NCBI RefSeq assembly: GCF_000800015.1
Contig: NZ_JUGR01000001.1
Location: 2,542,001 to 2,606,000 of the forward strand
From: Terriglobus sp. TAA 43
Lineage (GTDB): Bacteria > Acidobacteriota > Terriglobia > Terriglobales > Acidobacteriaceae
Direction of reading: 5' to 3'
Length of the DNA: 64,000 nucleotides
Positions 18,440 through 27,082 of the stretch are shown piece after piece. Position 1 is the stretch's first letter. The number at the start of each line of letters is the position of its first letter. The notes beneath the pieces are model-generated. The model saw only the letters and a program-made list of their open reading frames with translations. It did not search any database and was not told the DNA's origin. Both the position numbers and the translations under genes were made by a program.

Positions 18440-19466
18440 CATCCACCGGCGGCTCGTTCGTAACAAACGTGCGAATGAAGTACGTCGCGCTCAACTTGCC
18501 ATTTGCGGGCAGCCACTTGAATCCCGGTGTATTCAGTGTGTGTCCGCGCTCCACCATGGACTGACGCGACTCGGGGAACGGACTCACGCCAAACTCCATA
18601 CCGCGTGTTACACCAGCGTTCTTCCACGGAGCATGGCTGCGGCTGCGGTTCTCTTCCCAGATACCAAGCCAGGGGAAGTCGGCGCCGTCCCAGACATACG
18701 CAATGGCGAAGCGATACTTCGGCGACCACGCACTAAAGTATGCCTGCGGCTTCATCAGAACAGCGATGTAGCTGCTGGCTGGTGCGTCAGGCTTCATGTC
18801 TGTGACGTTGACCACGCCACTGCCGTTCACAGCCGGCGCATTGGGCCATCCGAATGGCGTGCCCTGCTTCAGATAAGCAGCCTCGCCCAGGCTCTCTGGA
18901 TGTGTCATTGAAGGGCCCGCAGCGCTCATTCGAAATTCTGTTGTTGCCGGATCAAGGAACGGCGGCGACAGCGTTACATGCTGCGTCCATGCAATGGGGC
19001 GATCGAACCCGACCTTATTCGTAACCCGCTCTTCAATGCGAACGCCTTCACCTTCAAGAGTGAGCGTGCGAACGAAATCAATCTGCGCTAACGGGAAGTG
19101 TGCTGTGCAAGTGAGCGTGTTGCCCGACTCCTCAATCGTGTACGGCAAGATGGAACTCTCGCCATGCACAGTGAGTCCTAGAGCCGCTTCCGCTTCGCTG
19201 GGTCCGCCGAAGATGTCCAGGCAAAGGTTGTGTCCCAGGATACCGGATAGCAGCTTGGCCTCTGCATCGCCACCGTAAAGCACTTCCTGCTCCGGCTTCA
19301 ACGCACTTGGCTCCATGGTTGGCCAAGGCGGTGTCCACATCGGATTCACATCGGCCCGCTTGCTGTACACCTCGGCAATGTGGCCACCTTCTTCCGTCAC
19401 GGTGAGGCGAAGGAATTCGTTTTCAATCGAAACTGTGCGGCGTCCCAGATAGTTCGTCTTCGGCAT
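18429..19466 (-). CDS. Galactose-mutarotase-like protein, 345 aa
   Basis: The start was set at the ATG at 19466 (GGGAG about 10 bases upstream), which begins MPKTNYLGRRTVSIENEFLR. The beta-rich sequence, the opening 'SIENEFLRLTVTEEGGHIAEV', repeated short strands and a RIEERVTNK segment resemble the galactose mutarotase / aldose-epimerase superfamily, though the canonical catalytic His/Glu pair cannot be placed with confidence. No signal peptide, so cytoplasmic. It is the last gene of the five-gene 3-keto-sugar operon, 80 bases after the DUF1080 gene, where it could interconvert anomers or bind the sugar. It could also be a carbohydrate-binding protein without activity. Confidence 0.7.
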   Translation of the reverse strand: MPKTNYLGRRTVSIENEFLRLTVTEEGGHIAEVYSKRADVNPMWTPPWPTMEPSALKPEQEVLYGGDAEAKLLSGILGHNLCLDIFGGPSEAEAALGLTVHGESSILPYTIEESGNTLTCTAHFPLAQIDFVRTLTLEGEGVRIEERVTNKVGFDRPIAWTQHVTLSPPFLDPATTEFRMSAAGPSMTHPESLGEAAYLKQGTPFGWPNAPAVNGSGVVNVTDMKPDAPASSYIAVLMKPQAYFSAWSPKYRFAIAYVWDGADFPWLGIWEENRSRSHAPWKNAGVTRGMEFGVSPFPESRQSMVERGHTLNTPGFKWLPANGKLSATYFIRTFVTNEPPVDVMA

Positions 19467-19493
19467 GCCGTTATTTTCTCCCGAAACAGAACA

Positions 19494-19525
19494 CAGCGGT
19501 CGCTGCATTTTCGCGGCGACCGCTG
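19494..19525 (-). promoter_or_regulatory. Intercistronic stem-loop upstream of the mutarotase-like gene
   Basis: CAGCGGTCGC and GCGACCGCTG form an exact 10-bp stem with a 12-base loop. On the minus strand a moderately T-rich stretch follows, so it could be a leaky terminator or an mRNA-stabilising element. Confidence 0.6.
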
Positions 19526-19546
19526 CATTGGTTTCTTAATCTGTAG

Positions 19547-20452
19547 TTACAGCTTCTTAATGGAAATGTTACGCACCCAAAGGTCGCCGGTGGATTCCGA
19601 TTCCACACCAATCTTGCCGCTGGGGCGGAAGTAAGTGGGATCGGTATCTACAAACTGCGTAATCAGGTGACCGTTCATGTAAATCGATGTGGAGTGACCA
19701 ATCGCCACTACGATGAACTGGTTCCAGTCATCCTTGTGGAACCACTCGTCGTGCTGTGCCTTGTCCACGATCTTTGCCATGGCATAGCTGCCGCTGGCAT
19801 CGCCATACATGGAGAAACCAGGTGTGGCGATAACGGCGCGACCGCTCTGTTCATAGAACATGCCGCTGTACTTGTTGCCTTCGTCAAAGTCGGCCTGCGG
19901 ACCAGCCAGATCCCACTTGGACTCGTACTCGCGCGTCGGCGGTGTGCCGGGATTGGCGCATGCAGCCGGGCGCGGAGGACGTGCCGGTGCATTCGCTCCT
20001 GCCGGACGCGGCTGTTGCGCGGGGCGCACTACCGGTGGGAACTTCGTGCCGGTGGAAGATGGATCGCCCGTAATGTAGCTACGGAATTGCATGCCGCCGT
20101 TGATGTTGCCGGTGCCCTTCATTTCATACTTCAGCACGAAGTCGCCGAACTCCCCCGCGGTGGAAACGGCATACACCGTGCCGGTGGGCTTCTCGCAAGT
20201 GGCGACGATATGAATCGAACCATCCTTGATGTCCCACAGGTTTGGGTCGTAACTCCAACCCTTCAGCGTTCCATCAAAGAGCGACGTAAAGCCGGTGTTG
20301 TCGGCAAAGTCCACCATTGGTGGCGGCTGCTGAATGCGCTGGAAACCGGCGCGCAGCGGATTGGCAGGCGGCGCGCCCGCTGGGGCCTGCGCCATGAGTG
20401 TCGCGGAGAGGGTAAGTGCTCCCGCAGCGGCGATTAAGTTGCGATACTTCAT
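19547..20452 (-). CDS. DUF1080 (3-keto-disaccharide hydrolase-type) protein, 301 aa
   Basis: Signal peptide (residues 1-21, ending LMA), then the DUF1080 concanavalin-like beta-sandwich: FTSLFDGTLKGWSYDPNLWDIKDGSI, later GGMQFRS and a final SESTGDLWVRNISIKKL strand. Some DUF1080 proteins cleave glycosidic bonds of sugars already oxidised at C3, by an elimination-type mechanism. The neighbouring Gfo/Idh/MocA dehydrogenase, TIM-barrel epimerase and cupin fit that route. A Pro/Ala/Arg-rich low-complexity insert (about residues 139-172) interrupts the sandwich and is unusual. Probably periplasmic. Non-catalytic sugar binding is the alternative. Confidence 0.88.
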   Translation of the reverse strand: MKYRNLIAAAGALTLSATLMAQAPAGAPPANPLRAGFQRIQQPPPMVDFADNTGFTSLFDGTLKGWSYDPNLWDIKDGSIHIVATCEKPTGTVYAVSTAGEFGDFVLKYEMKGTGNINGGMQFRSYITGDPSSTGTKFPPVVRPAQQPRPAGANAPARPPRPAACANPGTPPTREYESKWDLAGPQADFDEGNKYSGMFYEQSGRAVIATPGFSMYGDASGSYAMAKIVDKAQHDEWFHKDDWNQFIVVAIGHSTSIYMNGHLITQFVDTDPTYFRPSGKIGVESESTGDLWVRNISIKKL

Positions 20453-20500
20453 CGGATACAGCCTCCGGTAATTCAGTTACAAAATTTCTGGACCTACTTA

Positions 20501-20515
20501 GCCGCAACCTGCGGC
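20501..20515 (-). promoter_or_regulatory. Intercistronic stem-loop upstream of the DUF1080 gene
   Basis: GCCGCA-N3-TGCGGC gives a compact 6-bp stem. A second one, AGTAAG-N5-CTTACT, overlaps the stop codon of the upstream dehydrogenase gene at 20548-20564. Confidence 0.5.
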
Positions 20516-20559
20516 ATGAAGAAATATCAACGCGACGGCGGATGAGAAGTAAGCTCGAC

Positions 20560-21705
20560 TTACTCCGTCTCCACCGTCTCCCACTTCTTTGTCTGTGCGG
20601 ACTTCAATACCGCGTCCGTCACATATTCCGTCATCAAGCCATCGCGGAAGGTTGGTCCCACTGGCTTGCCACTATCCAGCGAAGCTACGAAGTCAGCTAC
20701 CTGGTGCGTGAAGGTATGTTCGTAACCGATCTGCAGTCCGGGCACCCACCAGTTCTTCATGTACGGGTGATCGCCATCGGTGATGTGAATGTCTGTCCAG
20801 CCGCGCAGCTTGCCGTCGTTCTTGTAGTCGAAGTACTGCAGATGATGAAGGTCATGCAGATCCCACGAGGCAGAAGCCTTTTCACCATTGATCTCAAGCG
20901 TGAACAGCGCCTTGTGGCCGCGTGCATAGCGGGTCGCTTCAAACAGCGCGAGTGATCCGTTTTCGAAGCGCGCGATGAATGCGGAAGCGTCATCAATCTT
21001 CACTGGAACGACTTCACCTGTGAGCGTGTTCTTGCGTTCCTTGATGAAGGTTTCTGTGGCTGCGCTGACTTCTTTAATGGGGCCATTGAGCCACATGGCC
21101 ATATCGATGTTGTGCGCAAGCAGGTCGCCCGTTACGCCGCTGCCAGAGACAGAGGCATCCAGACGCCACAGACCTTCGCCGCCCATTGGCAAGTCTTGTG
21201 AGATGGTCCAGTCCTGCAGGAACTGCGTGCGGTAATGAAAGATGCGACCGAAGCGGCCTTCATCCAGCAGGTCCTTCAACATCACGACGGCGGGTACGCG
21301 GCGATAGTTGTACCAGACCATGTTTGCCACGCCTGCATCTTCCACGGCTTTGACCATGGTCTTCGCTTCTTCTGCGGTGCGGCCCAGTGGCTTCTCGCAC
21401 ATAACGATCTTGCCTGCCTTTGCGGCTGCAATGGCAATCTCTGCATGTGTGTCGTTCGGGCTGGCGATATCGATCAGGTCGATGTCGTCGCGCTCGACGA
21501 GCTTCTTCCAATCGCTTTCAACGGACTGCCATCCCCAGTTATCCGCAAACTTTTTCACGCGATCCGGATTGCGCGCGGACACCGCTTTGAGCACCGGCTC
21601 ATACGGCAGATCGAAAAACTTCGGCGCCTGGCGAAACGCGTTGGAGTGCGTGCGGCCCATAAAGCCATAACCCACCAGGCCAATGTTGAGTGTCTTCTTG
21701 CTCAC
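20560..21705 (-). CDS. Gfo/Idh/MocA-family oxidoreductase, 381 aa
   Basis: A GTG at 21705 with GGAGAA 6 bases upstream sets the start; it begins [20 protein letters not shown], the NAD(P)-binding Rossmann motif. [11 protein letters not shown] carries the conserved catalytic-site Lys, and the C-terminal alpha/beta domain (about 135-370) has the expected length. Family members oxidise or reduce sugars and inositols at a ring hydroxyl, including C3 of glucosides. Here it most likely makes the 3-keto sugar that the DUF1080 protein cleaves, or reduces the product afterwards. No export signal is visible, so the exact division of labour with the secreted DUF1080 partner is unresolved. Confidence 0.9.
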   Translation of the reverse strand: MSKKTLNIGLVGYGFMGRTHSNAFRQAPKFFDLPYEPVLKAVSARNPDRVKKFADNWGWQSVESDWKKLVERDDIDLIDIASPNDTHAEIAIAAAKAGKIVMCEKPLGRTAEEAKTMVKAVEDAGVANMVWYNYRRVPAVVMLKDLLDEGRFGRIFHYRTQFLQDWTISQDLPMGGEGLWRLDASVSGSGVTGDLLAHNIDMAMWLNGPIKEVSAATETFIKERKNTLTGEVVPVKIDDASAFIARFENGSLALFEATRYARGHKALFTLEINGEKASASWDLHDLHHLQYFDYKNDGKLRGWTDIHITDGDHPYMKNWWVPGLQIGYEHTFTHQVADFVASLDSGKPVGPTFRDGLMTEYVTDAVLKSAQTKKWETVETE

Positions 21706-21722
21706 TGTCTTCTCCGAAAATG

Positions 21723-21750
21723 AAAGCGCCCCATGCACATGAGGCGCTTT
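21723..21750 (-). promoter_or_regulatory. Intercistronic stem-loop upstream of the dehydrogenase gene
   Basis: AAAGCGCC and GGCGCTTT form an exact 8-bp stem with a 12-base loop that itself contains CATG-N2-CATG. On the minus strand CATTTT follows, resembling a weak terminator. Confidence 0.6.
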
Positions 21751-21756
21751 GAATCG

Positions 21757-22800
21757 TTAGTTCCAACCATGCGCATCGCGCACGTCGATCATTACCTTCA
21801 ACACCTTGTTCCACGTCTGAGGGTCGGTCATGACATCGTTCGGGAACATGCACCCATCCCAGCAAATGTGCTCGAACGCGCGCGTAGGGACACCGTTGTC
21901 GTCGCGCATCCACAGCCCTGCCACCTTCACAATGTCCATCAATCCATTCGGATCATCTGGAGCGCAGTGGCGTCCGGTTTTGTCGTGTGAGCCCTGACCC
22001 TTCACGGTGCCGTCGTTCTGCGCAACGTGGAAGTCAAACGTCCACGGACGTAGCGCCTTCGTGACCTTCTTCAACGCAGTCATGATCTCTTCAGGAGTGG
22101 CGCAACCCTCGGCCACGATGCGGCTCTCTGGCGAGTTATAGCCAAGCGTGTACAGCATGGTGTGGGCCATGTCTGCCTGGAAGCCCACCGTCTTCGGCTT
22201 ATTTACTTTCTCAAGCAGACGCAGCATGTGATCCCAACCGTGCATGCCTGCCCAGCAGATTTCACCTTCTGCGGCCAGACGCTGACCTTCTGCTTCTGCA
22301 ATGTTTGCAGCCTCACAAAAGGTCTTGGCGATCTTGTCCGTATTGCCCTTCGGGTCCTTGTACCAATCGCCGGTCCCAGTGGCGGAATCGATACGGATGA
22401 CGCCGCTGGGACGCACGCCGAGCGCGGTCATCTTGCGGCCGATCACGCACGCCTTGCGGACCTGCTCCAGGAACTTGCGAACTTCCATCTCATTGCCCAT
22501 CGCGGAGCCGCCGCCCGTGGGCGCCCACACCGGAGCAACAAACGATCCGCAGACTAGACCGCGGGATTGCAGCTTGTTCGCGAGCACCTTCAGGTCGTCA
22601 TCGGTAGAGTCAATCGACGTGTGCGGTGCGGACATGAACAGGTCCACACCATCAAATTTCTGGCCGTTCACTTCAGCTTGCGCGGTCAGGTCCAGCATAG
22701 TGTCAAGATCAATAAATGGCTCGGTGGAATCTGGTCCTTTACCAACGATTCCGGGCCACATGGCGTTGTGCAGGCGCGGTTTGCTGTGTGTTGCTGACAT
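21757..22800 (-). CDS. Sugar phosphate isomerase/epimerase-type TIM-barrel protein, 347 aa
   Basis: The ATG at 22800 is preceded by GAGGGA at a good distance, giving MSATHSKPRLHNAMWPG. The order of elements (DGVDLFMSAPHTS, GRKMTALGVRPSGVIRID, GEICWAGMHGWDHMLRL, VGFQADMAHTMLYTLG, TFDFHVAQNDG) matches the AP endonuclease 2-like xylose-isomerase barrel, with acidic and His residues for a divalent metal at strand ends. Proteins of this type isomerise or epimerise keto sugars in inositol and 3-keto-sugar pathways. It has no signal peptide and is co-directional with the dehydrogenase (51-base gap). Confidence 0.88.
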   Translation of the reverse strand: MSATHSKPRLHNAMWPGIVGKGPDSTEPFIDLDTMLDLTAQAEVNGQKFDGVDLFMSAPHTSIDSTDDDLKVLANKLQSRGLVCGSFVAPVWAPTGGGSAMGNEMEVRKFLEQVRKACVIGRKMTALGVRPSGVIRIDSATGTGDWYKDPKGNTDKIAKTFCEAANIAEAEGQRLAAEGEICWAGMHGWDHMLRLLEKVNKPKTVGFQADMAHTMLYTLGYNSPESRIVAEGCATPEEIMTALKKVTKALRPWTFDFHVAQNDGTVKGQGSHDKTGRHCAPDDPNGLMDIVKVAGLWMRDDNGVPTRAFEHICWDGCMFPNDVMTDPQTWNKVLKVMIDVRDAHGWN

Positions 22801-22836
22801 GACAGTCCCTCGTTCGAGCATTTTGCGGCGTAAAGA

Positions 22837-22861
22837 TGGGCCGCTTGATTTAGCCGGCCCA
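22837..22861 (-). promoter_or_regulatory. Intercistronic stem-loop upstream of the epimerase gene
   Basis: TGGGCCG-N11-CGGCCCA is an exact 7-bp stem in the 78-base gap; TCTTT follows on the minus strand. Confidence 0.55.
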
Positions 22862-22878
22862 CTCTACGCGAAATGTAC

Positions 22879-24111
22879 TTACTTCTTCCAGCTTGACGGC
22901 CCGAAGTCGCGGATCAAGTCCGCAGCATCGGGGTTGCCCGGTCCGAAGTGCTTCAAGATCACCAGCGGATCGGTGCCGCTTGCATTTGTGATGGTCACGC
23001 CCTTGCGCGCGGCCGGAGCGGTGACGAAGAGTTCGTCTTCTGTCAGATCGCCAAAGCGAATCTGCGACGGCGTGCTGACCGGCGTACCGCCAAAGTCGCC
23101 GTAGCCCTGCGTCACGATGAGACCATACGCCTCCGGATCGGTGATCGTCACGGTCGCACCCGGCAGAATGGTCAATTCCTTTGCCGAGTAGAACTTGGTG
23201 CCGTACACCACCCACTTCTCCACAAACTTGCCTGCTTCCTCGCGTTGCACCTTGGGGAAGACCTTCTTGTTCGCGCCGAAGTTGGGGTCGGTGTTGGCGT
23301 CCCAATCCAGCATGCTGATGATGTATTCGATGTCCTGCTTCTTGTCTTCAGGAACATCCTTCACGAGCAGATCCCACGGAACGATGCGGCCTTCCACTTC
23401 GCTCTGGAACATGCCGAAGACGTCGGAGTTCACCTGCGGCTCGTAGGTGCAGAGCGAACCCGGAGCGTGCAGAATGCCCGGATCAATCTGCCATCCGGCA
23501 CCCGGCTCCAGACGATAGGCGCGCGATAGGAATGTGATGCCGTTGTCGCCCTGCTGCCACTTCTTCAGGCAGTCGCGGATCTGGTCCTTCGTGGTGCCCG
23601 GTTCCAGGCCCATGAAGGTGAAAGGGAAATTGTTAAAGGTCTGGTTGTACTGTGGCGGGAAGTAATACGCCTCAGGCTTTCCCTTAAAGCCAACCGCGCT
23701 GGCATGCTCCTCATTCTGGTGCATGTGGTGCGGAATGGGGCCCTCGTTATCGAAGAACTTGCAGAGCAGGTTCCATCCGCCTTCGCGCTTGAAAACGTCG
23801 TCGCCCAGCAGCAGTCCGCCTGCAACTTCTACGGCGTCCTTCAACAGGAACTTGCTGCCGTCCTTGGTCACCACAAAGGAAAGTCCTTCAAACTCTGTGG
23901 TGTCCGGGCCGTTGGCGGCCTTGGTGGTGGAAGAGAACCAACGCTCATTAATGCCGCCGCGATGGCCGCCGAATGCGTAAATGTCATCAGGATGGAGCTT
24001 CAGCCGTCGTCCGGGAATCATGAACGAGCGGGGAACCCACGAAGGGGCAAGCTTCAAAATACCTTTGCCAGCTTCTACTGCCTGCTGGACTGTGCTGCGT
24101 TCCACTGCCAT
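22879..24111 (-). CDS. Cupin-fold sugar isomerase-like protein, 410 aa
   Basis: The start is placed at the ATG at 24111 (MAVERSTVQQAVE), with GAGGATC upstream; a longer reading adds an unlikely leader. The centre holds a metal-binding cupin motif (GPIPHHMHQNEEHAS), and later segments (WQIDPGILHAPGSLCTYEPQ; VVTQGYGDFGG) repeat the beta-barrel pattern of type I mannose-6-phosphate isomerase homologues. It is the first gene of the five-gene operon and is probably cytoplasmic. A role in isomerising the released keto or aldose sugar is likely but not shown. It is distinct from the true ManA encoded at 27.5 kb. Confidence 0.8.
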   Translation of the reverse strand: MAVERSTVQQAVEAGKGILKLAPSWVPRSFMIPGRRLKLHPDDIYAFGGHRGGINERWFSSTTKAANGPDTTEFEGLSFVVTKDGSKFLLKDAVEVAGGLLLGDDVFKREGGWNLLCKFFDNEGPIPHHMHQNEEHASAVGFKGKPEAYYFPPQYNQTFNNFPFTFMGLEPGTTKDQIRDCLKKWQQGDNGITFLSRAYRLEPGAGWQIDPGILHAPGSLCTYEPQVNSDVFGMFQSEVEGRIVPWDLLVKDVPEDKKQDIEYIISMLDWDANTDPNFGANKKVFPKVQREEAGKFVEKWVVYGTKFYSAKELTILPGATVTITDPEAYGLIVTQGYGDFGGTPVSTPSQIRFGDLTEDELFVTAPAARKGVTITNASGTDPLVILKHFGPGNPDAADLIRDFGPSSWKK

Positions 24112-24191
24112 GGTCGATCCTCGAGGAAAAAGTGTTCTGTAGGTACAGCCTGTGCGCAAGGCGGCGCTCGTCTGCGGCGCTGCGGCGGATA

Positions 24192-24241
24192 TGAGACGTC
24201 TCAGTTCCGAGAGCGTAAGCCCCTCGACGTAACCATGTCAA
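24192..24241 (-). promoter_or_regulatory. Promoter and palindromic operator of the 3-keto-sugar operon
   Basis: On the minus strand TTGACA (24236-24241) and TACGCT (24212-24217) are 18 bases apart. The perfect 12-base palindrome TGAGACGTCTCA (24192-24203) lies just downstream, around the expected transcription start, a typical repressor position. Its CG centre is compatible with LacI-type regulators, but no regulator gene is adjacent. Confidence 0.6.
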
Positions 24242-24336
24242 CCGTGTTTCCACTGGTTGTGCGCTGTTCGATTCCCGGTGATTGCAGGTTCTCTTCTGCT
24301 CGCTTGCATGTCATGCGGGGTTGATAGGATGCCTGC

Positions 24337-24954
24337 ATGGAATTCCACCTTGACCCTGCCAGCTTCCGAGCCCTGATCTTCGATTGCGACGGAACACTGG
24401 TGGAGACGCTGCCCGCGCACATTGCCGCGCTGCGGGCCACGCTGGGCCCCATGGGCATTTTGCCCACGGCAGAATGGGCTCGGACCCTATACGGCACCAC
24501 ACCGCCGCAGGTGCTGCTCGCCATTGAAAAGACCTACGGCCCCATTCCCGCGCCACATGCGGACATTCTGAAGCAGTGGGTAGCGAATTACGCAAAAAGC
24601 CTGCATCTGCTGGAACGCATTGTTTCGGTGTGTGACGTGGCTCTGCAGTTTCAGGGCAAAGTTCCCATGGCCGTCGCTTCCAATAATCAACGCGCCAACA
24701 TTGAAGCCACCCTGCGCGCTGTGGGCATGGATGGGGTCTTTGGATGGATCGTTTCAGGTGAGGATGTGGCCAAGGGCAAACCCGCTCCGGATCTCTTTCT
24801 TGAAGCAGCCCGCCGCATGCAGGTGGAACCGCAGGACTGCCTTGTCTTCGAGGATTCCCGCGAAGGGGTAGAGGCTGCGGAAGCGGCGGGGATGCGCGTG
24901 ATCCGCATCGACGCCAGTGCGTCTCGCGTTCCTGTGACCAGCGAAACACGCTAA
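24337..24954 (+). CDS. HAD-superfamily hydrolase, beta-phosphoglucomutase-like, 205 aa
   Basis: A subfamily I HAD phosphatase. Motif I is FDCDGTLVET with Asp16 (nucleophile) and Asp18; a helical cap follows (about 25-90); motif II is ASNNQR (a Thr/Ser position read as S); motif III Lys is in EDVAKGKPAPDLFLEAAR; motif IV is VFEDSREGVEAAEAAG. Enzymes of this type dephosphorylate small sugar phosphates or isomerise beta-glucose-1-phosphate. It is cytoplasmic and stands alone, divergent from the 3-keto-sugar operon. Confidence 0.88.
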   Translation: MEFHLDPASFRALIFDCDGTLVETLPAHIAALRATLGPMGILPTAEWARTLYGTTPPQVLLAIEKTYGPIPAPHADILKQWVANYAKSLHLLERIVSVCDVALQFQGKVPMAVASNNQRANIEATLRAVGMDGVFGWIVSGEDVAKGKPAPDLFLEAARRMQVEPQDCLVFEDSREGVEAAEAAGMRVIRIDASASRVPVTSETR

Positions 24955-25050
24955 GAGCACAATCTCGCCCAGACTCGCTATCATCAACTGTGCTTCGGAT
25001 ACTCGTCCCTGGACCCACCAAAATGGTCTGGGCGGAGTCCAAATGGGGGA

Positions 25051-27042
25051 ATGTTGCGAACGCTGCAAAGACTGGCACTTGGAACGCTTGCAGGCCTGTC
25101 GTTTGCAGTCGTTTCCGTGGCTCAGACGCCTGCGCCCTCTGCCGTAGGCTGGCTGCGTTATGTGATTCCGCCCGACCCACCGCGCTATCACGACATGCCC
25201 CACGCTGTGGCGCTTCTGGGCGACGCTAATGGCCGTCCTGCACCGGAAGAAGAAGCTGCCGCGGAGGAACTGGATCGTGGTCTCGGGCACATGGTTGCCG
25301 GGACGGATGTCCTGCTGCATCGCATTGACCCGCGCAATGATGCCATCATTCTTGGCACCCCCGAAGCACTGCGTCGCTCTGGTTTGGCACGCATTGCACC
25401 CGGTTGGGTGGACAAGCCCGTGCCGGAAGAGGGTTTCCGCATCGTGCATCTGCGTAACGGCATACGGCAATGGTGGGTGTTGGAGGGCGGATCGCCACGC
25501 GCGGAGCTGTATGCAGCCTTCCGTTTCGCCGCCATGGTCACAGAAGACCGCCAGCTTCCCAACGAAATCGCTGAGTCGCCGCGCTTTCCGCTTCGAGCGA
25601 TCCAGATGGAAGGCACGATGCCAGAGGACAGCGTGCTGCGTCAGTATGGACGCCTTCTTGCCTCGGTTGGCATCAACGGCCTCGTCCTGAACTGCAATGC
25701 GCAGCAGAAGGCAGAGGCTGCGCGGATCTTTCGTCCGTACGGAATCCGCGTCTGGTCCAGCGCTGCGGACCTGGAAGCCGAACGCAACCTTCATCTTCAG
25801 GACAGCAGCTTCGCCGACGCGCCCATGAGCGGGCTTGCCCCGGAGAGCGCCGGGAAGGAACAGCGTGCGGCGCGTTTCCTTTTGCTCCCCGGAGGTGTGC
25901 GCCAACCTGTGACCCCGTTGCGTGCCTGGCAAATGACTCTGCGAACTCCGGTGGCCAACAGCCTTACCGGGGCGCTGGGGACGATTTCGCAAGGAGCTGT
26001 TCTGCCTATGCTGGACCAGCCATTGCTGCAGGCCAGCCTGTATGCCTTTGGGCGGTTTGCATGGAACCCTGAAGAATCGCGCGACAGCATCATTGATCAG
26101 TGGGCTCGTCAGACGTGGGGCGACGATGCCCGCATCTTTGATGTGGCCAAGAAGATCGTCCTCGACAGCGAAGCCAGCTATGCCGGCATTACATCGCCGT
26201 TGGGGCTGCCGCGTCTTGGTACAGAACATGGACCCGATCCCATGACGTCAGAAGCGGGGCATACGCTAGCAGACCACCACAGCATTGGCGCAGCGAGACT
26301 GCAATCTGCCGAATTCCCGGAAGCCTTCCGCAGGGAATATGAAAATCCTGCCGCAACGCCACCGGAATGGCTGCTGCTGCTGCATCGTGTGCCGCTTAGT
26401 TTCCGTGTCCGCGACGGCCAGACCGTGACGCAGGAGGTGTACGACGCCGCATTCACCGGCGCATCCGCCGCAGCCAATGCCGACGACGCGTGGGATGAAA
26501 CCCGCGAGCTTGTAGAACCGGAGCGGTGGACGCCCACGCATCTGCTATTGCAGGACAATGCCCGCCGCGCGGAGATATGGCGCGAAGCGGTTGTCGACTG
26601 GCTACTCCGCGTGACCGGCCAGCCCGACACGCTGGGCTTCGCGGGCAAGCACGCTGGCCGCATTGAAGCGGAAACGATGACATTGAAGGGCTATCACACA
26701 GTCTTCACCGAAGATAAAGAAGGCTCCTCCGGGGGTGCCTACATTGCCTGCTCCCTGTCTGACTGCTCAGCCAGCACCGAGTTTCGCGGCGAAGAGAATG
26801 TCTATCGCATTGAAGTGGGCTACTTCGACGCGCCGCAAGCGCCGCAGCGATTCGTGCTGCGCATTAACGGCGCGGTTGTGGATACATGGACATCGGCTGT
26901 GCGCGGCGCGCAACCGGGTGGTGTCTCTGCCGAACGATTTGTTCGCAACGGTGTCCGCCTGAAACTGGGCGACCGCATTGAAATTCACAGCACCGGTGCG
27001 TTGGACTTCGTGGAAATCACCCGCGATCCGCGCTGGAACTGA
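25051..27042 (+). CDS. GH67-derived alpha-glucuronidase-like protein with collapsed catalytic barrel, 663 aa
   Basis: Signal peptide (about residues 1-24). The N-terminal GH67 domain is present, and the C-terminal GH67 region is recognisable (SLYAFGRFAWNPEESRDSII, TEHGPDPMTS, LLLLHRVPLSFRVRDGQTVTQ). Between GIRVW (about residue 231) and YAFGRFAW (about 330) only about 100 residues remain, where GH67 enzymes have roughly 250. The strands carrying the catalytic Glu/Asp/Glu are absent, and the usual WDN..DGSIERGYAG segment reads IQMEGTMPEDS. A C-terminal beta domain (about 555-663, IEAETMTLKGYH...) looks like an added carbohydrate-binding module. Activity as an alpha-glucuronidase is therefore doubtful; a binding protein or a novel catalytic site is possible. 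The region just before the ATG is G-rich with no ideal ribosome binding site. Confidence 0.8.
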   Translation: MLRTLQRLALGTLAGLSFAVVSVAQTPAPSAVGWLRYVIPPDPPRYHDMPHAVALLGDANGRPAPEEEAAAEELDRGLGHMVAGTDVLLHRIDPRNDAIILGTPEALRRSGLARIAPGWVDKPVPEEGFRIVHLRNGIRQWWVLEGGSPRAELYAAFRFAAMVTEDRQLPNEIAESPRFPLRAIQMEGTMPEDSVLRQYGRLLASVGINGLVLNCNAQQKAEAARIFRPYGIRVWSSAADLEAERNLHLQDSSFADAPMSGLAPESAGKEQRAARFLLLPGGVRQPVTPLRAWQMTLRTPVANSLTGALGTISQGAVLPMLDQPLLQASLYAFGRFAWNPEESRDSIIDQWARQTWGDDARIFDVAKKIVLDSEASYAGITSPLGLPRLGTEHGPDPMTSEAGHTLADHHSIGAARLQSAEFPEAFRREYENPAATPPEWLLLLHRVPLSFRVRDGQTVTQEVYDAAFTGASAAANADDAWDETRELVEPERWTPTHLLLQDNARRAEIWREAVVDWLLRVTGQPDTLGFAGKHAGRIEAETMTLKGYHTVFTEDKEGSSGGAYIACSLSDCSASTEFRGEENVYRIEVGYFDAPQAPQRFVLRINGAVVDTWTSAVRGAQPGGVSAERFVRNGVRLKLGDRIEIHSTGALDFVEITRDPRWN

Positions 27043-27082
27043 TGACGTGCGCGAACGAAATGATAGTGTGAGCTTGAACCCG

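Noticed and set aside
24754-26229. Open frame of 491 codons on the minus strand
   Set aside because: Antisense to the HAD and GH67-like genes; no motif and no start signal.
25051-27042. Pseudogene interpretation of the GH67-like gene
   Set aside because: The frame is intact over 663 codons with a signal peptide and an added domain, so decay is less likely than repurposing.
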